Assembly (NCBI RefSeq): GCF_030209835.1
Contig: NZ_JARVRF010000020.1
Span: forward strand, 1 to 64,000
Source: Arthrobacter sp. efr-133-R2A-120
Lineage (GTDB): Bacteria > Actinomycetota > Actinomycetes > Actinomycetales > Micrococcaceae
Reading direction: 5' to 3'
DNA: 64,000 nt
The notes beneath the pieces were generated by a model that saw only the letters and a program-made list of their open reading frames with translations, made no database searches and was not told the origin of the DNA. Position 1 is the first letter of the stretch; each line of letters starts with the position of its first letter. The position numbers were made by a program, and so were the translations under genes. Below, piece by piece: positions 1 through 7,805 of the stretch.

Positions 1-51
1 TGCCGTCCTTCGCGCCATCAGCATCTGGCTGACAGCATTAGGAGACACGCC

Positions 52-1260
52 CTAGACCTGCTTGAGGGCCCGCTCCAGGTCCCCGATGAGGTCGTCCACA
101 TCCTCCAGCCCCACCGAAAGCCGCACGACGCCGTCGCTCAGGCCAATGGCCGCGCGGCCTTCCGGACCCATGGCGCGGTGCGTGGTGGTGGCGGGGTGGG
201 TAATAAGGGACTTCGAATCGCCCAGGTTGTTCGAGATGTCGATGACGGCGAGCCCGTCCAGCAGCGCGAAGGCGGCCTCTTTCGCCGATCGCCCGGCAGA
301 GGGGAGCAGCTCGAAGGTGAGCACGGTTCCGCCGGCCTTCATTTGCTTCGCGGCGAGCTCGAACTGCGGGTGCGACTTCAGGAGCGGGTACTTGACCCAG
401 CTGATGGCCGGCTGTTCCTCAAGCCATTCGGCGATCCGCAACGCAGATGCCGAGGAGTGATTGACGCGCAGCGCCATCGTCTCCAGGCCCTTGGTCAGGA
501 CCCAGGCGTTGAACGCGGAAAGCGACGGCCCGGTGTGCCGCATGAGCTGCTTGACGGGACCGTCGATGAATTCCTTGGTGCCCAGGATTGCTCCGCCAAG
601 GACCCGGCCCTGGCCGTCGATGTGCTTGGTGCCCGAGTAGACAATCACGTCTGCGCCGAGCTCGCCGCAGCGCTGCAGCAAGGGGGTGGCGAAGACGTTG
701 TCGACGACGACGGTAGCGCCGGCTGCGTGGGCCAGCTCGCTCACCGCGGCGATGTCCACGATTTCCTGCATGGGGTTCGACGGCGACTCGAAGAACACTG
801 CGGTTGTCGGCTCGGACAGGGCAGCACGCCACTGGTCCAGGTCAGGCCCGTCGACGAAGACGGTCTCGACACCCCAGCGCGGCAGGATCTCGTTGAGGAT
901 GACGAAGCAGGAACCGAAGAGCGAGCGGGCGGCAACCACGCGGTCACCGGCAGCCAGCAACGCACCGAGGGCGGTGAAGACTGCGGACATGCCCGACGCC
1001 GTCGCGAAGCACGCTTCGGTGCCTTCGAGCAGGCGGAGGCGCTCCTGGAAGGTGGCAACGGAGGGGTTGCCGTAGCGGGAGTAGACGAAGCGCTGGTCCT
1101 CGCCCGTGAACGCGCGCTCTGCGGCTGCGGCGGATTCGTAGACGAAGCCGGAGTTCAGGAAGACGGCCTCGGACGTTTCCTGGAAGTTGGTGCGGTCAAG
1201 GCCGCCGCGGACTGCCTGGGTGTCAGGGCTCCAGCCGGCGGCGTCAGGATTGAAAGTCAC
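52..1260 (-). CDS. metZ: O-succinylhomoserine sulfhydrylase (MetZ-type)
   Basis: A 402-residue PLP-dependent enzyme of the Cys/Met metabolism family that would make homocysteine from O-succinyl- or O-acetylhomoserine and sulfide in the cytoplasm. The SRYGNPS segment (about residues 61-67) and the PLP lysine in SGTKHIDGQG (Lys 212) are visible, and length is normal for MetZ. It starts with GTG directly after the stop of the upstream rhodanese gene, so it is the last gene of a three-gene operon behind a SAM-IV riboswitch, which supports a methionine role over cystathionine metabolism. The activated homoserine ester used cannot be read from the sequence. Confidence 0.9.
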   Translation of the reverse strand: MTFNPDAAGWSPDTQAVRGGLDRTNFQETSEAVFLNSGFVYESAAAAERAFTGEDQRFVYSRYGNPSVATFQERLRLLEGTEACFATASGMSAVFTALGALLAAGDRVVAARSLFGSCFVILNEILPRWGVETVFVDGPDLDQWRAALSEPTTAVFFESPSNPMQEIVDIAAVSELAHAAGATVVVDNVFATPLLQRCGELGADVIVYSGTKHIDGQGRVLGGAILGTKEFIDGPVKQLMRHTGPSLSAFNAWVLTKGLETMALRVNHSSASALRIAEWLEEQPAISWVKYPLLKSHPQFELAAKQMKAGGTVLTFELLPSAGRSAKEAAFALLDGLAVIDISNNLGDSKSLITHPATTTHRAMGPEGRAAIGLSDGVVRLSVGLEDVDDLIGDLERALKQV

Positions 1261-1671
1261 TTAGATGTTCCCCAGGTTCGTTGGAAGTCCGCGGTTTTTC
1301 CAGCCGTTCACGGTTCGCTCGCCGTAGCGGTCCGGTTCGCCCTCAAAGCCCTCAAGGACGTTGTAGGCGGTGTAGCCGGCCTGCGTTGCGGCGATCGCAG
1401 CGGCGATGGAACGCTGGCCGGAGCGGCAGAGGAAGACCAATTCGGTGCCGTCCGCTTCGGGAGCCTGCTGCTTCAGATCGTCGATGAAGCGTGAGTTGGG
1501 GATCCCGCCGGCCAGGTTCCACTGGATGAACAAGGGATCGTTCTCGGTGGCTTTGGTGTCCGGGATCCCGATGTGTGCCCACTCGCCTTCCGTGCGGACG
1601 TCCACCAGGATGGCGCCTTGTTCCAGCTTGGCCCAGGCGTCGTGCGGGCTGAGGTCGCCTGCATAGCTCAT
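1261..1671 (-). CDS. rhodanese-like domain protein
   Basis: A 136-residue single-domain rhodanese. LVDVRTEGEW (about residues 22-31) is the conserved N-terminal strand, and the active-site loop is CRSGQRS with the catalytic cysteine at about residue 82, so sulfurtransferase activity is plausible. It carries no signal peptide. Its ATG overlaps the stop of the upstream DUF1737 gene by 4 nt (ATGA), and its stop abuts the metZ start, so the three genes are tightly coupled. The context suggests that it handles sulfane sulfur for homocysteine synthesis; this is inference. The sulfur donor and acceptor are unknown. Confidence 0.88.
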   Translation of the reverse strand: MSYAGDLSPHDAWAKLEQGAILVDVRTEGEWAHIGIPDTKATENDPLFIQWNLAGGIPNSRFIDDLKQQAPEADGTELVFLCRSGQRSIAAAIAATQAGYTAYNVLEGFEGEPDRYGERTVNGWKNRGLPTNLGNI

Positions 1672-1925
1672 GCGTGGCCCTCGCCGTCGAACTCTTCATC
1701 AAGCTGGTCTACTGCATTGGCAACTGCGGCATCCGCGCTCGCGATCGCCGCGGGCAGGACGACAGCCTGGGCCACGATCACGTCGGTGCCGTTGAAGGTC
1801 GCGGCCGGACTGCCGTGCAACACATATCCCTCTGCGAGGGCGGTGGAAATCCGCTCGCAGAATTCCTTGGTGTCAGGGCCCGTGACGAGACGGTAGGAGA
1901 GTTTTTCTTCGGTGGGTTCAGGCAT
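1668..1925 (-). CDS. DUF1737 domain small protein
   Basis: An 85-residue protein. The core from about residues 10 to 58 (YRLVTG, then ALAEGYVLHGSPA, then VIVAQAVVLP) matches the short DUF1737 fold, whose biochemical function is not known. It is the first gene after the SAM-IV riboswitch and overlaps the rhodanese start by 4 nt, so its expression should follow SAM level along with metZ. The C-terminal tail is acidic (DQLDEEFDGEG). No catalytic residues can be assigned. Confidence 0.78.
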   Translation of the reverse strand: MPEPTEEKLSYRLVTGPDTKEFCERISTALAEGYVLHGSPAATFNGTDVIVAQAVVLPAAIASADAAVANAVDQLDEEFDGEGHA

Positions 1926-2049
1926 TGGTGCTCCTCAGTCACGCTTGCAGTTCGAAAGTGTCGATACGCCGAGTAGTCACCTGAGGCACCCCGCCGGAGA
2001 GAGGGTTGCCGACCAGCAAGTCAGGGCTTCGCGCTGGTACTCATTACTC
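1926..2049 (-). promoter_or_regulatory. SAM-IV riboswitch
   Basis: On the minus strand, GAGTA (2049-2045) pairs with TACTC (1975-1971) as the closing stem. Between them lie the SAM-IV core blocks GAGTACCAGCG, TTGCTGGTCGGCAACCCT and GGCGGGGTGCC. Compared with the mycobacterial SAM-IV sequence as I recall it, the pseudoknot pair CCCGG/CCGGG appears here as CCTGA/TCAGG, a compensatory change that keeps pairing. A downstream GCAAGCG block is also conserved. The aptamer lies just upstream of DUF1737-rhodanese-metZ. SAM binding would be expected to switch the operon off. The expression platform and 3' limit are approximate. Confidence 0.88.
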
Positions 2050-2187
2050 AAGAAGAAAAATAACATCCACGACGGCGCCCTGCAGCACCGGCCGTCGTCA
2101 TGTTCCGTAACCGGACGGCTGTGGATGGTGGGCCCACGCTGGCGAGGGCCCCGGGCTGAGCTTGCGAAGACTGGGAGCCAGTGGGGA

Positions 2188-2547
2188 TTAGGATTCGGTT
2201 TCATCGGGCAGCGGTTCCAGGCTCGCCTGGATCCGGGGTGGGAGGGCGTCGAGCCGTGACCCTACCCCTGTGGGGGAGTGATGAAAAGTGGAACCTTGAT
2301 GCTTCCGGATTTCCAGCAACTCGTGGACGGATATCCCGGTGGCCGTGGCGAGTGCATGCAGCGAGAGGCTGTTGTGATGAGCCAAGGCAAAAACAACACC
2401 CGACAGGGCTTCGAAACCTTCTGTCTCGTAGATTTCCTTCACCAAGTTGGACATGCCATTCGCATCATCGATTGATCCCGCTGACGCACCAGTCGCCATG
2501 GCCGTCAGCGACCATGCAGCAGAGTCGGGGCTGATGTAGATGCTCAT
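2188..2547 (-). CDS. hypothetical protein
   Basis: A 119-residue unrecognised protein. The middle (about residues 30-85) is helical-looking and includes SLHALATATGISVHELLEIRK, which resembles a helix-turn-helix or other small helical bundle. The C-terminus is proline-rich and acidic. The ATG at 2547 has only a weak ribosome-binding site. It is divergent from the Lrp gene across about 55 bp and ends upstream of the riboswitch on the same strand. Codon bias fits its neighbours, but the function is unknown and the ORF could be spurious. Confidence 0.5.
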   Translation of the reverse strand: MSIYISPDSAAWSLTAMATGASAGSIDDANGMSNLVKEIYETEGFEALSGVVFALAHHNSLSLHALATATGISVHELLEIRKHQGSTFHHSPTGVGSRLDALPPRIQASLEPLPDETES

Positions 2548-2602
2548 GTCGATACCCTACGGACTCAGGCCCGCTTGGGGAATGGGCGATACGTTTATCT
2601 TT

Positions 2603-3034
2603 ATGGCAGCACTCACCGATCTTGACCGCCAGCTCCTCTCTGCCCTGAGGGAGGACGGCAGGGCGTCCGTGGCCAGCCTCGCGCGCACGTTGGGCGTCGC
2701 CAGGGCCACTGTGAATAGCCGGCTCGAGCGTCTTGTCTCCTCCGGAACCATCGTTGGTTTTACCGCGAGGGTGCGCGACGAGGTCGATCCACTTGCGATT
2801 CGGGCTATTGCGCTCATTGCAGTGGAGGGAAGGTCTGCCGACAAGGTTATTCGCCAGCTCCGGGGACTTCCCGAGATTTGGGCGCTGCACACCACGAACG
2901 GCGGATGGGACCTCGTGGCGGAGCTACGCACGGAAAGCCTCAGCGATTTTGACCAGGTGCTGGGCAGGATCCGCGGCATCGAGGGGATCGTCAATAGTGA
3001 GACGAGTCTTTTGCTCAGCTCAGTTCTGCGATAA
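2603..3034 (+). CDS. Lrp/AsnC family transcriptional regulator
   Basis: A 143-residue protein with an N-terminal winged helix (DRQLLSALREDGRASVASLARTLG, then VARATVNSRLERL) and a C-terminal RAM-type ligand-sensing domain. The reading frame is open further upstream to 2540, but MAALTDLDRQLL at 2603 is the normal family start and the length then fits. The next gene is ornithine cyclodeaminase in the same direction, a frequent Lrp target, so it probably senses an amino acid and controls that gene. A perfect 14-bp palindrome lies between them. Confidence 0.87.
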   Translation: MAALTDLDRQLLSALREDGRASVASLARTLGVARATVNSRLERLVSSGTIVGFTARVRDEVDPLAIRAIALIAVEGRSADKVIRQLRGLPEIWALHTTNGGWDLVAELRTESLSDFDQVLGRIRGIEGIVNSETSLLLSSVLR

Positions 3035-3109
3035 CCGCTCACGTGACGTCGGAAGGCCGCTAAGCATTAAGCGCAATTACGTTCGTCATTTTGTACAGAT
3101 TTTCAATGA

Positions 3110-3123
3110 AAAGTACGTACTTT
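3110..3123. promoter_or_regulatory. candidate Lrp operator (perfect 14-bp palindrome)
   Basis: AAAGTACGTACTTT is perfectly self-complementary and sits in an AT-rich 160-bp gap between the Lrp gene and ornithine cyclodeaminase, about 70 bp before the latter's start. Lrp-family proteins bind such AT-flanked palindromes. Assigning it to this Lrp is inference. Confidence 0.5.
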
Positions 3124-3193
3124 GGCAATTGTGGATGCATATCGCCGCTCCGTAGCCTCGTAGCAACAGTGCTTATGAGGGAAAGGAGCGCAC

Positions 3194-4225
3194 ATGACGC
3201 GCTTTGTCGATGTCCGCAATATGGTTCGCTGGACGGCCGGGCGGGGCCCGGAGGCCATCATCTCGGAAATGATCCAGTACTTGGAGGACGACTTCCAGCG
3301 GTGGGAATCTTTTGACAAGACTCCGCGGGTGGCAAGTCACACGCCATTTGGCGTCATCGAGCTGATGCCCACCAGCGACCACGAAACATACGGCTTCAAG
3401 TATGTAAATGGACACCCTTCGAATCCCGCGCGCGGCTTCCAGACCGTGACAGCTTTCGGTGTGCTGTCCGACGTCCATAACGGCTACCCGACGTTCCTTG
3501 CGGAGATGACTGTGCTGACAGCGCTGCGGACTGCGGCCACGTCCGGAATGGTCGCGAAGAAACTCGCGCGCCCCGACGCCCGGATCATGGGGATGATCGG
3601 CACCGGAACCCAATCGGAGTTTCAGGCGCTGGCCTTCCGGGCGGCCCTGGGTATCAACACGGTCAGGATCTGGGACACGGATCCGGCTGCGATGGAAAAG
3701 TTCGTCCGGAACATGGCTCCCCTCGGCTTCGACATCACCATCGCAGCTTCGGCGGCGCACGCAGTTGAGGGCGCCGACGTCATCACCACATGCACGGCGG
3801 ACAAGGCCAATGCCACGATCCTGACAGCAGACCAGGTTTCGCCCGGTGTTCACATCAACGCGATCGGAGGCGATTGCCCAGGGAAGACCGAACTCGACGC
3901 TACCATCCTCCGCCTCGGTGACGTCTTTGTGGAATACGATCCCCAGACGAGGATTGAAGGCGAGATCCAGCAAATGTCCGCCGATTTTCCCGTCACCGAA
4001 TTCTGGCAAGTCCTGGGCGGGCACGCGCCGGGCCGGACCTCCAAGGACCAGATCACGATATTCGATTCCGTGGGCTTCGCGATCGAGGACTTTTCCGCCT
4101 TGCGGTATCTCCGCAATGCCGTTGACGGCTCGGAATTCTTCGAAGAGATCGACCTCGTCGCGAACCCCGATGACCCCAAGGACCTCTTCGGTCTGGTGCG
4201 GGCACTTTCTCCGATCGGATCCTGA
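3194..4225 (+). CDS. ornithine cyclodeaminase family protein
   Basis: A 343-residue enzyme of the ornithine cyclodeaminase/mu-crystallin family. It would convert L-ornithine to L-proline and ammonia using tightly bound NAD. The Rossmann glycine motif is MGMIGTGTQSE (about residues 132-142), and the KYVNGHPSNP block (about 69-78) and GGDCPGKTEL block carry the expected substrate and catalytic positions. A good ribosome-binding site (GGGAAAGGAG) precedes the ATG. An Lrp regulator lies directly upstream. Related enzymes include ketimine reductases and alanine dehydrogenases, so the substrate is inferred. Confidence 0.86.
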   Translation: MTRFVDVRNMVRWTAGRGPEAIISEMIQYLEDDFQRWESFDKTPRVASHTPFGVIELMPTSDHETYGFKYVNGHPSNPARGFQTVTAFGVLSDVHNGYPTFLAEMTVLTALRTAATSGMVAKKLARPDARIMGMIGTGTQSEFQALAFRAALGINTVRIWDTDPAAMEKFVRNMAPLGFDITIAASAAHAVEGADVITTCTADKANATILTADQVSPGVHINAIGGDCPGKTELDATILRLGDVFVEYDPQTRIEGEIQQMSADFPVTEFWQVLGGHAPGRTSKDQITIFDSVGFAIEDFSALRYLRNAVDGSEFFEEIDLVANPDDPKDLFGLVRALSPIGS

Positions 4226-4227
4226 AG

Positions 4228-4293
4228 CCCAACTCACTCGCAGTTGTTGTCGTTTTGGGCGCTCAGAACGACAACAACTGCGAGTCAGTTGGG
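4228..4293. repeat. 66-nt near-perfect palindrome
   Basis: The left arm 4228-4254 and right arm 4267-4293 are complementary over 27 bp with one mismatch, and the 12 nt between them also pair (two G-T wobbles), so the element can fold almost to its tip. It has no poly-T tail. It lies 2 nt after the ornithine cyclodeaminase stop in the convergent gap before the DUF985 gene. It could act as a bidirectional terminator or be one copy of a dispersed REP-like element. Confidence 0.8.
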
Positions 4294-4375
4294 GGAGAAG
4301 CCTGGTGCGCCGGCCCCAGAACCGGCGCACCAGACGTTTTATCCCGGCATTCCTCCTAGCCTCGTCGCCAACCGG

Positions 4376-4903
4376 CTATACCGCCGCCAGGCGCAGGATC
4401 AGCTCGGCATGCCCAGGGAACCTCAAAACGAGCGACTCGATGTCCCGAGCCGTTGGTTTCGTGGAGTCCGATCTCTCGTATCCCGGTGAGAGGCTGCAGC
4501 TGACCAAGGCGAACCCCGGTCCGGCCAACTCGGCACCGAACCAGGTGGAGTTGGGGGCAACTCCTTGCAAGGTCTCGCCTGCTTCCGGGTCCGGACCCAA
4601 CAAGGCCTCGGTATACCCAAAGTCCTGATAGCCCAGCTCCCGGGAGAAGACATGCAGCCTGATTGGTGTCCCCAAATGGAAGAACCACAGTTCGTCCTGC
4701 TTGAGGGCGTGCAACTGGAGGACCTCCCCCGCCTCCAGCAGGTACCAGTTGGAGCTGTAGAGCGGATGGTCGACGCCGAAGCGCGGAGGCAGCGCCGAAC
4801 CGGCGATATCCTCGTTGCTCACGAGCGCGGGCGCGAACCAGCCGCCCACGCTAGCGGGGGACATGTCCAGCTGTTTGATCCAGTCCTCGGCGAATCCACT
4901 CAT
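4376..4903 (-). CDS. cupin superfamily protein (DUF985-type)
   Basis: A 175-residue single-domain cupin resembling DUF985 proteins. NWYLLEAGEVLQLHALKQDELWFFHLGTP (about residues 52-80) and the later LVSCSLSPGYE motif are typical of the beta-barrel. The same frame is open upstream, but ATG 4903 overlaps the stop of the PAS gene by 4 nt (ATGA), which fixes the start. Together with the GMC oxidoreductase and the PAS protein it forms a coupled operon. The family has no firmly established reaction; a sugar-related or product-binding role beside the oxidoreductase is a guess. Confidence 0.8.
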   Translation of the reverse strand: MSGFAEDWIKQLDMSPASVGGWFAPALVSNEDIAGSALPPRFGVDHPLYSSNWYLLEAGEVLQLHALKQDELWFFHLGTPIRLHVFSRELGYQDFGYTEALLGPDPEAGETLQGVAPNSTWFGAELAGPGFALVSCSLSPGYERSDSTKPTARDIESLVLRFPGHAELILRLAAV

Positions 4904-5301
4904 GTGACCGGATCCTTCAGCGAGAAGCAGACGGTGATGCCGATGATGTCCTTGCCGCCCAGGGCACGCAGCAAACCCTTCTGGGTCACGATGTCCACAT
5001 TCACCATGCCGCGCTCCTTGCTGGGGATGGCGATGGTCTCGTGGAAGTTGAGCAGCGGCTTTCCGCTCGCCATCACTTCCTTGTCGTGGGCAACGTGTTC
5101 CGCGCGCGAGTCCTGGTGCCCGATCAGCTCCGACTTGCTCATGCCCACCAGGTCCGCGAAGTTCTGGTTGACCCACAGGAAGACCGAATTCGCGTCCTTC
5201 ACCACCCAGTACACGCCGTCCTGCCGGTCCAGCACATCGGCGACGCTCATGGGCGGAACTGTGGGAAGGAGCGCCGGGTCCAACGCCGGGGCGACAGTCA
5301 T
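4900..5301 (-). CDS. small stand-alone PAS domain protein
   Basis: A 133-residue protein made almost entirely of one PAS domain: DGVYWVVKDANSVFLWVNQNFADLVGMSKSELIGHQ (about residues 28-63), followed by the usual beta strands up to IIGITVCFSL. No kinase, GGDEF or helix-turn-helix output domain is attached. ATG 5301 overlaps the oxidoreductase stop (ATGA), and its own stop overlaps the cupin start, so all three are co-translated. It may be a redox or ligand sensor, or a partner subunit of the oxidoreductase. The ligand is unknown. Confidence 0.83.
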   Translation of the reverse strand: MTVAPALDPALLPTVPPMSVADVLDRQDGVYWVVKDANSVFLWVNQNFADLVGMSKSELIGHQDSRAEHVAHDKEVMASGKPLLNFHETIAIPSKERGMVNVDIVTQKGLLRALGGKDIIGITVCFSLKDPVT

Positions 5302-7046
5302 GGCGCAACCGCCGTTCCGCCGTCGGCCTCTAGTCTTTCGGCGAGGTCTTGCGCCAAGGCCACCATTGTCATGGTGGGGTTCCAGGAACCGCCGGTGGGC
5401 CAGAGGCTTCCGCCGGTGACGAAGACGTTCCGCACACCGTTGAGGCGGTAGTCGGTCCCGACGACGGCGTCCTCCTCTTCGCCGATCGGCAGGCTTGAGC
5501 TTTCGTGGACCAAGCCCGGCACACGGCGCTCCGGGATGGCGGGACGCTCGGCACCCCAGGTTCCGGCGTCGGGATCTCCGTGCCAGTATTCGACGCGCTC
5601 CGCACCTGCGGGGGACAGGACCCGCTCCAGCATCTGGAAGGTTCCCTCGTCCATGGTGTCCCACGTGTCGTCGTCGGTGGAGTTGGCCAACACCTGCAAG
5701 GTGACGTTGCAGGTGGGGTCCCCGCCCCCGGAGAGCCGCAAATGGTTCTCCGGGTTGCTTTCGTCCAGTTCGCCGAGGACGGCACAGACGAACACCAGGT
5801 AGTCCTCCGAGGACCGCAGCTGCGCGAGCGAAGCCGTGGCGACGACGTCGGGTGCGTAGCGTTCGGACTTCTGGGCGTTCTTGTCCGGGCAACGGTCGGA
5901 GAGGACCGAAAGCTGCACGTGGTACTGCATTCCGGCCCGACTCTTGCCCGCCAAATAGATGGCCGCCAGTTCCAACTCGCCGAGTTGTTCGCTGAAATCA
6001 AAATCCTCGCGGGGAACCCGGGCCACCACCGAGGTGATGAAGTGGGCGCTGAAGTGCCCACCGGCGCCCTGGACCTGCGGGAAGGAATTCAGGACCAGGG
6101 TTGCCGGCGGAAGAGTGCCCATGGCCAAGACCAGATTGGCGTTGCCGACGTTCACCACGCCGCGGTTGGTGTTCAACGCCGTGGCCCGTCCGTCCTGCTG
6201 GAGCACGCTCAACACGGTGCAGTCCGTGACCATGCGAAGAGCGGCGCCCTTGCCTTGGGCCTCAAGTGCCGCTTGCTTGTCCGTCAGTTCAAGGAGGACT
6301 GCCGGCGTCGAGAACTTCGCGAAGTCCACGCCCGACGTCGCGCCGGTCGCCGCAGCGAGCGGGGCCGGCATGCTGCGGGTGGCGGAATCGATCTTGTGAA
6401 GGCCCGCCTCAAGCCTTTCCTGGAGGGCTTTCTGCATGATTCCGTAGACGGGCCGGGTGTCGTTGATCAGATCGACGACGGCGGCCGACCGACCGGCGTC
6501 GATTTGGTCCGCCGAAACCACGTTGAGCAGGTCTTCCGCGGACGTGAAGTGCGACTTGGCGGCGTCCATCACTGCCCGCGGCCAGCCCCGCATTTCATCT
6601 TCCTCGGGGCGGGGGCACCATGCGCTCCACATGATGCTGCGTCCGCCGTAGAAAGGGACCATGCCGTGCTGCCAGGAAATCTTGCCTGGCGGCTGGGTGG
6701 CCGTGGCGGCCGCCAAGGTCCACGGGAAGGTCTCCGAGAGGCCCCCCAGGGTCTCCTTGTAGGGCAGCGGAAGGTTCTGGAAGTGCTGCGGCAAGAAAAA
6801 CGGACCCCGTTCAATGATCAGGATCCGTGCGTGCGGGTTGACTGTCAGTGTCCGCTCAGCAAAGGCGTAGGCGCAGAACCCGCTGCCGATGACGATGTGG
6901 TCGAATTGCTCTTCTTCGCGGACTTTTTTCCATTCCCCCTCGGAGAGGAAGAAAACATGATCCATGACCTTCTGGGGCGAGGGATCCTGGGGTCCGGGCG
7001 TGGGAAAACCGTGATTGAAATTCTGGGACGAAGAAACTGCACTCAC
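5298..7046 (-). CDS. GMC family FAD-dependent oxidoreductase
   Basis: About 582 residues. The FAD dinucleotide motif HIVIGSGFCAYAFAER lies near the N-terminus, and the C-terminal GGSLWPTGGSWNPTMTMVALA segment is the conserved GMC flavin-binding closure. Such enzymes oxidise alcohols or sugars. The GTG at 7046 is preferred because GGAGGG lies 7 nt upstream; the frame extends to 7079 without a ribosome-binding site. No signal peptide is seen, so it is probably cytoplasmic. It is coupled to a PAS protein and a DUF985 cupin. The substrate is unassigned. Confidence 0.85.
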   Translation of the reverse strand: MSAVSSSQNFNHGFPTPGPQDPSPQKVMDHVFFLSEGEWKKVREEEQFDHIVIGSGFCAYAFAERTLTVNPHARILIIERGPFFLPQHFQNLPLPYKETLGGLSETFPWTLAAATATQPPGKISWQHGMVPFYGGRSIMWSAWCPRPEEDEMRGWPRAVMDAAKSHFTSAEDLLNVVSADQIDAGRSAAVVDLINDTRPVYGIMQKALQERLEAGLHKIDSATRSMPAPLAAATGATSGVDFAKFSTPAVLLELTDKQAALEAQGKGAALRMVTDCTVLSVLQQDGRATALNTNRGVVNVGNANLVLAMGTLPPATLVLNSFPQVQGAGGHFSAHFITSVVARVPREDFDFSEQLGELELAAIYLAGKSRAGMQYHVQLSVLSDRCPDKNAQKSERYAPDVVATASLAQLRSSEDYLVFVCAVLGELDESNPENHLRLSGGGDPTCNVTLQVLANSTDDDTWDTMDEGTFQMLERVLSPAGAERVEYWHGDPDAGTWGAERPAIPERRVPGLVHESSSLPIGEEEDAVVGTDYRLNGVRNVFVTGGSLWPTGGSWNPTMTMVALAQDLAERLEADGGTAVAP

Positions 7047-7160
7047 AATGATGCCCTCCATCAACTTTGCTGATTCCACGGCACCGTGAAACCAGGTGCC
7101 CGCTGGGCCGAGAGGCAGATCACCCTTCCCCAGCAGAGTTCACGGGACTAGTTAACTACT

Positions 7161-7216
7161 GCCGCCATGGCGGCACAATAGAGTTCGGCAAGCTAAATTG
7201 CCTGGCCCGCTACACT
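7161..7216 (+). promoter_or_regulatory. promoter region of the lipoprotein gene, with palindrome
   Basis: TACACT at 7211-7216 is a good -10 box ending 7 nt before the ATG, which predicts a leaderless transcript. No convincing -35 box is seen. GCCGCCATGGCGGC at 7161-7174 is a perfect 14-bp palindrome in the same gap and could be an operator or part of a hairpin. Confidence 0.5.
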
Positions 7217-7223
7217 CGGATCC

Positions 7224-7781
7224 ATGGTGGGTCATGGGGGAACCAAAACCGTAGGGATATTACTGGCAGGGCTGCTGCTTGCGGCCGGTTTGTCCGGCTG
7301 CGAATATACCGACGCCGGCGATCCGCAGCCGGCTGCCGGGCCGACGCGAAGTTCCCCGCCACGGGTCCAGTTGCCCACTAAGGATCAGGCAACCGTTGCG
7401 CTCGAAGCCAGCAACCTCGTTGCCGCCAAGCAACTTCTCGGGGCTGCTTCCGGAGCGGTGATCCTGGAGGATTCAGGCACGGTGGGTGGCCCCGTCAGCG
7501 GGATTAGAAAGACTGCGAGGGTGGAGGACGCAGGCCCGTATACCGTGACCGCAGCCTGTGTTGGCGCCTCGGACGTCCAGTTGGTCATCGCCCAGGATCC
7601 ACGGACCGGCCTGGCCCCGCAGGACCAGACGTTCGATTGCTCTGTTCCCTATGCTCGCGTTGTTCAGCTGCAGCCAGGGCCGGTCACTGTCCAGGTCATG
7701 GTGATGCGGGCATATGCAGGCGCTTCCGCCGCGTCTACCGGCGGCGGAGTCGCCGCGGTAAGGATCACGGCCGGCGGCTGA
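7224..7781 (+). CDS. putative lipoprotein
   Basis: A 185-residue protein with a short basic N-terminus, a hydrophobic stretch (GILLAGLLLAAGLSGC) and a lipobox LSGC at about residues 23-26, so it should be a lipid-anchored surface protein. After a Pro/Thr/Ser linker the mature part (about 45-183) looks like a small beta-sandwich with two cysteines (in AACVGAS and TFDCSVP) that may form a disulfide. It is divergent from the GMC oxidoreductase. No family is recognised. Confidence 0.75.
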   Translation: MVGHGGTKTVGILLAGLLLAAGLSGCEYTDAGDPQPAAGPTRSSPPRVQLPTKDQATVALEASNLVAAKQLLGAASGAVILEDSGTVGGPVSGIRKTARVEDAGPYTVTAACVGASDVQLVIAQDPRTGLAPQDQTFDCSVPYARVVQLQPGPVTVQVMVMRAYAGASAASTGGGVAAVRITAGG

Positions 7782-7805
7782 AATCCTCCGGCAAGCAGGC
7801 CGCGG

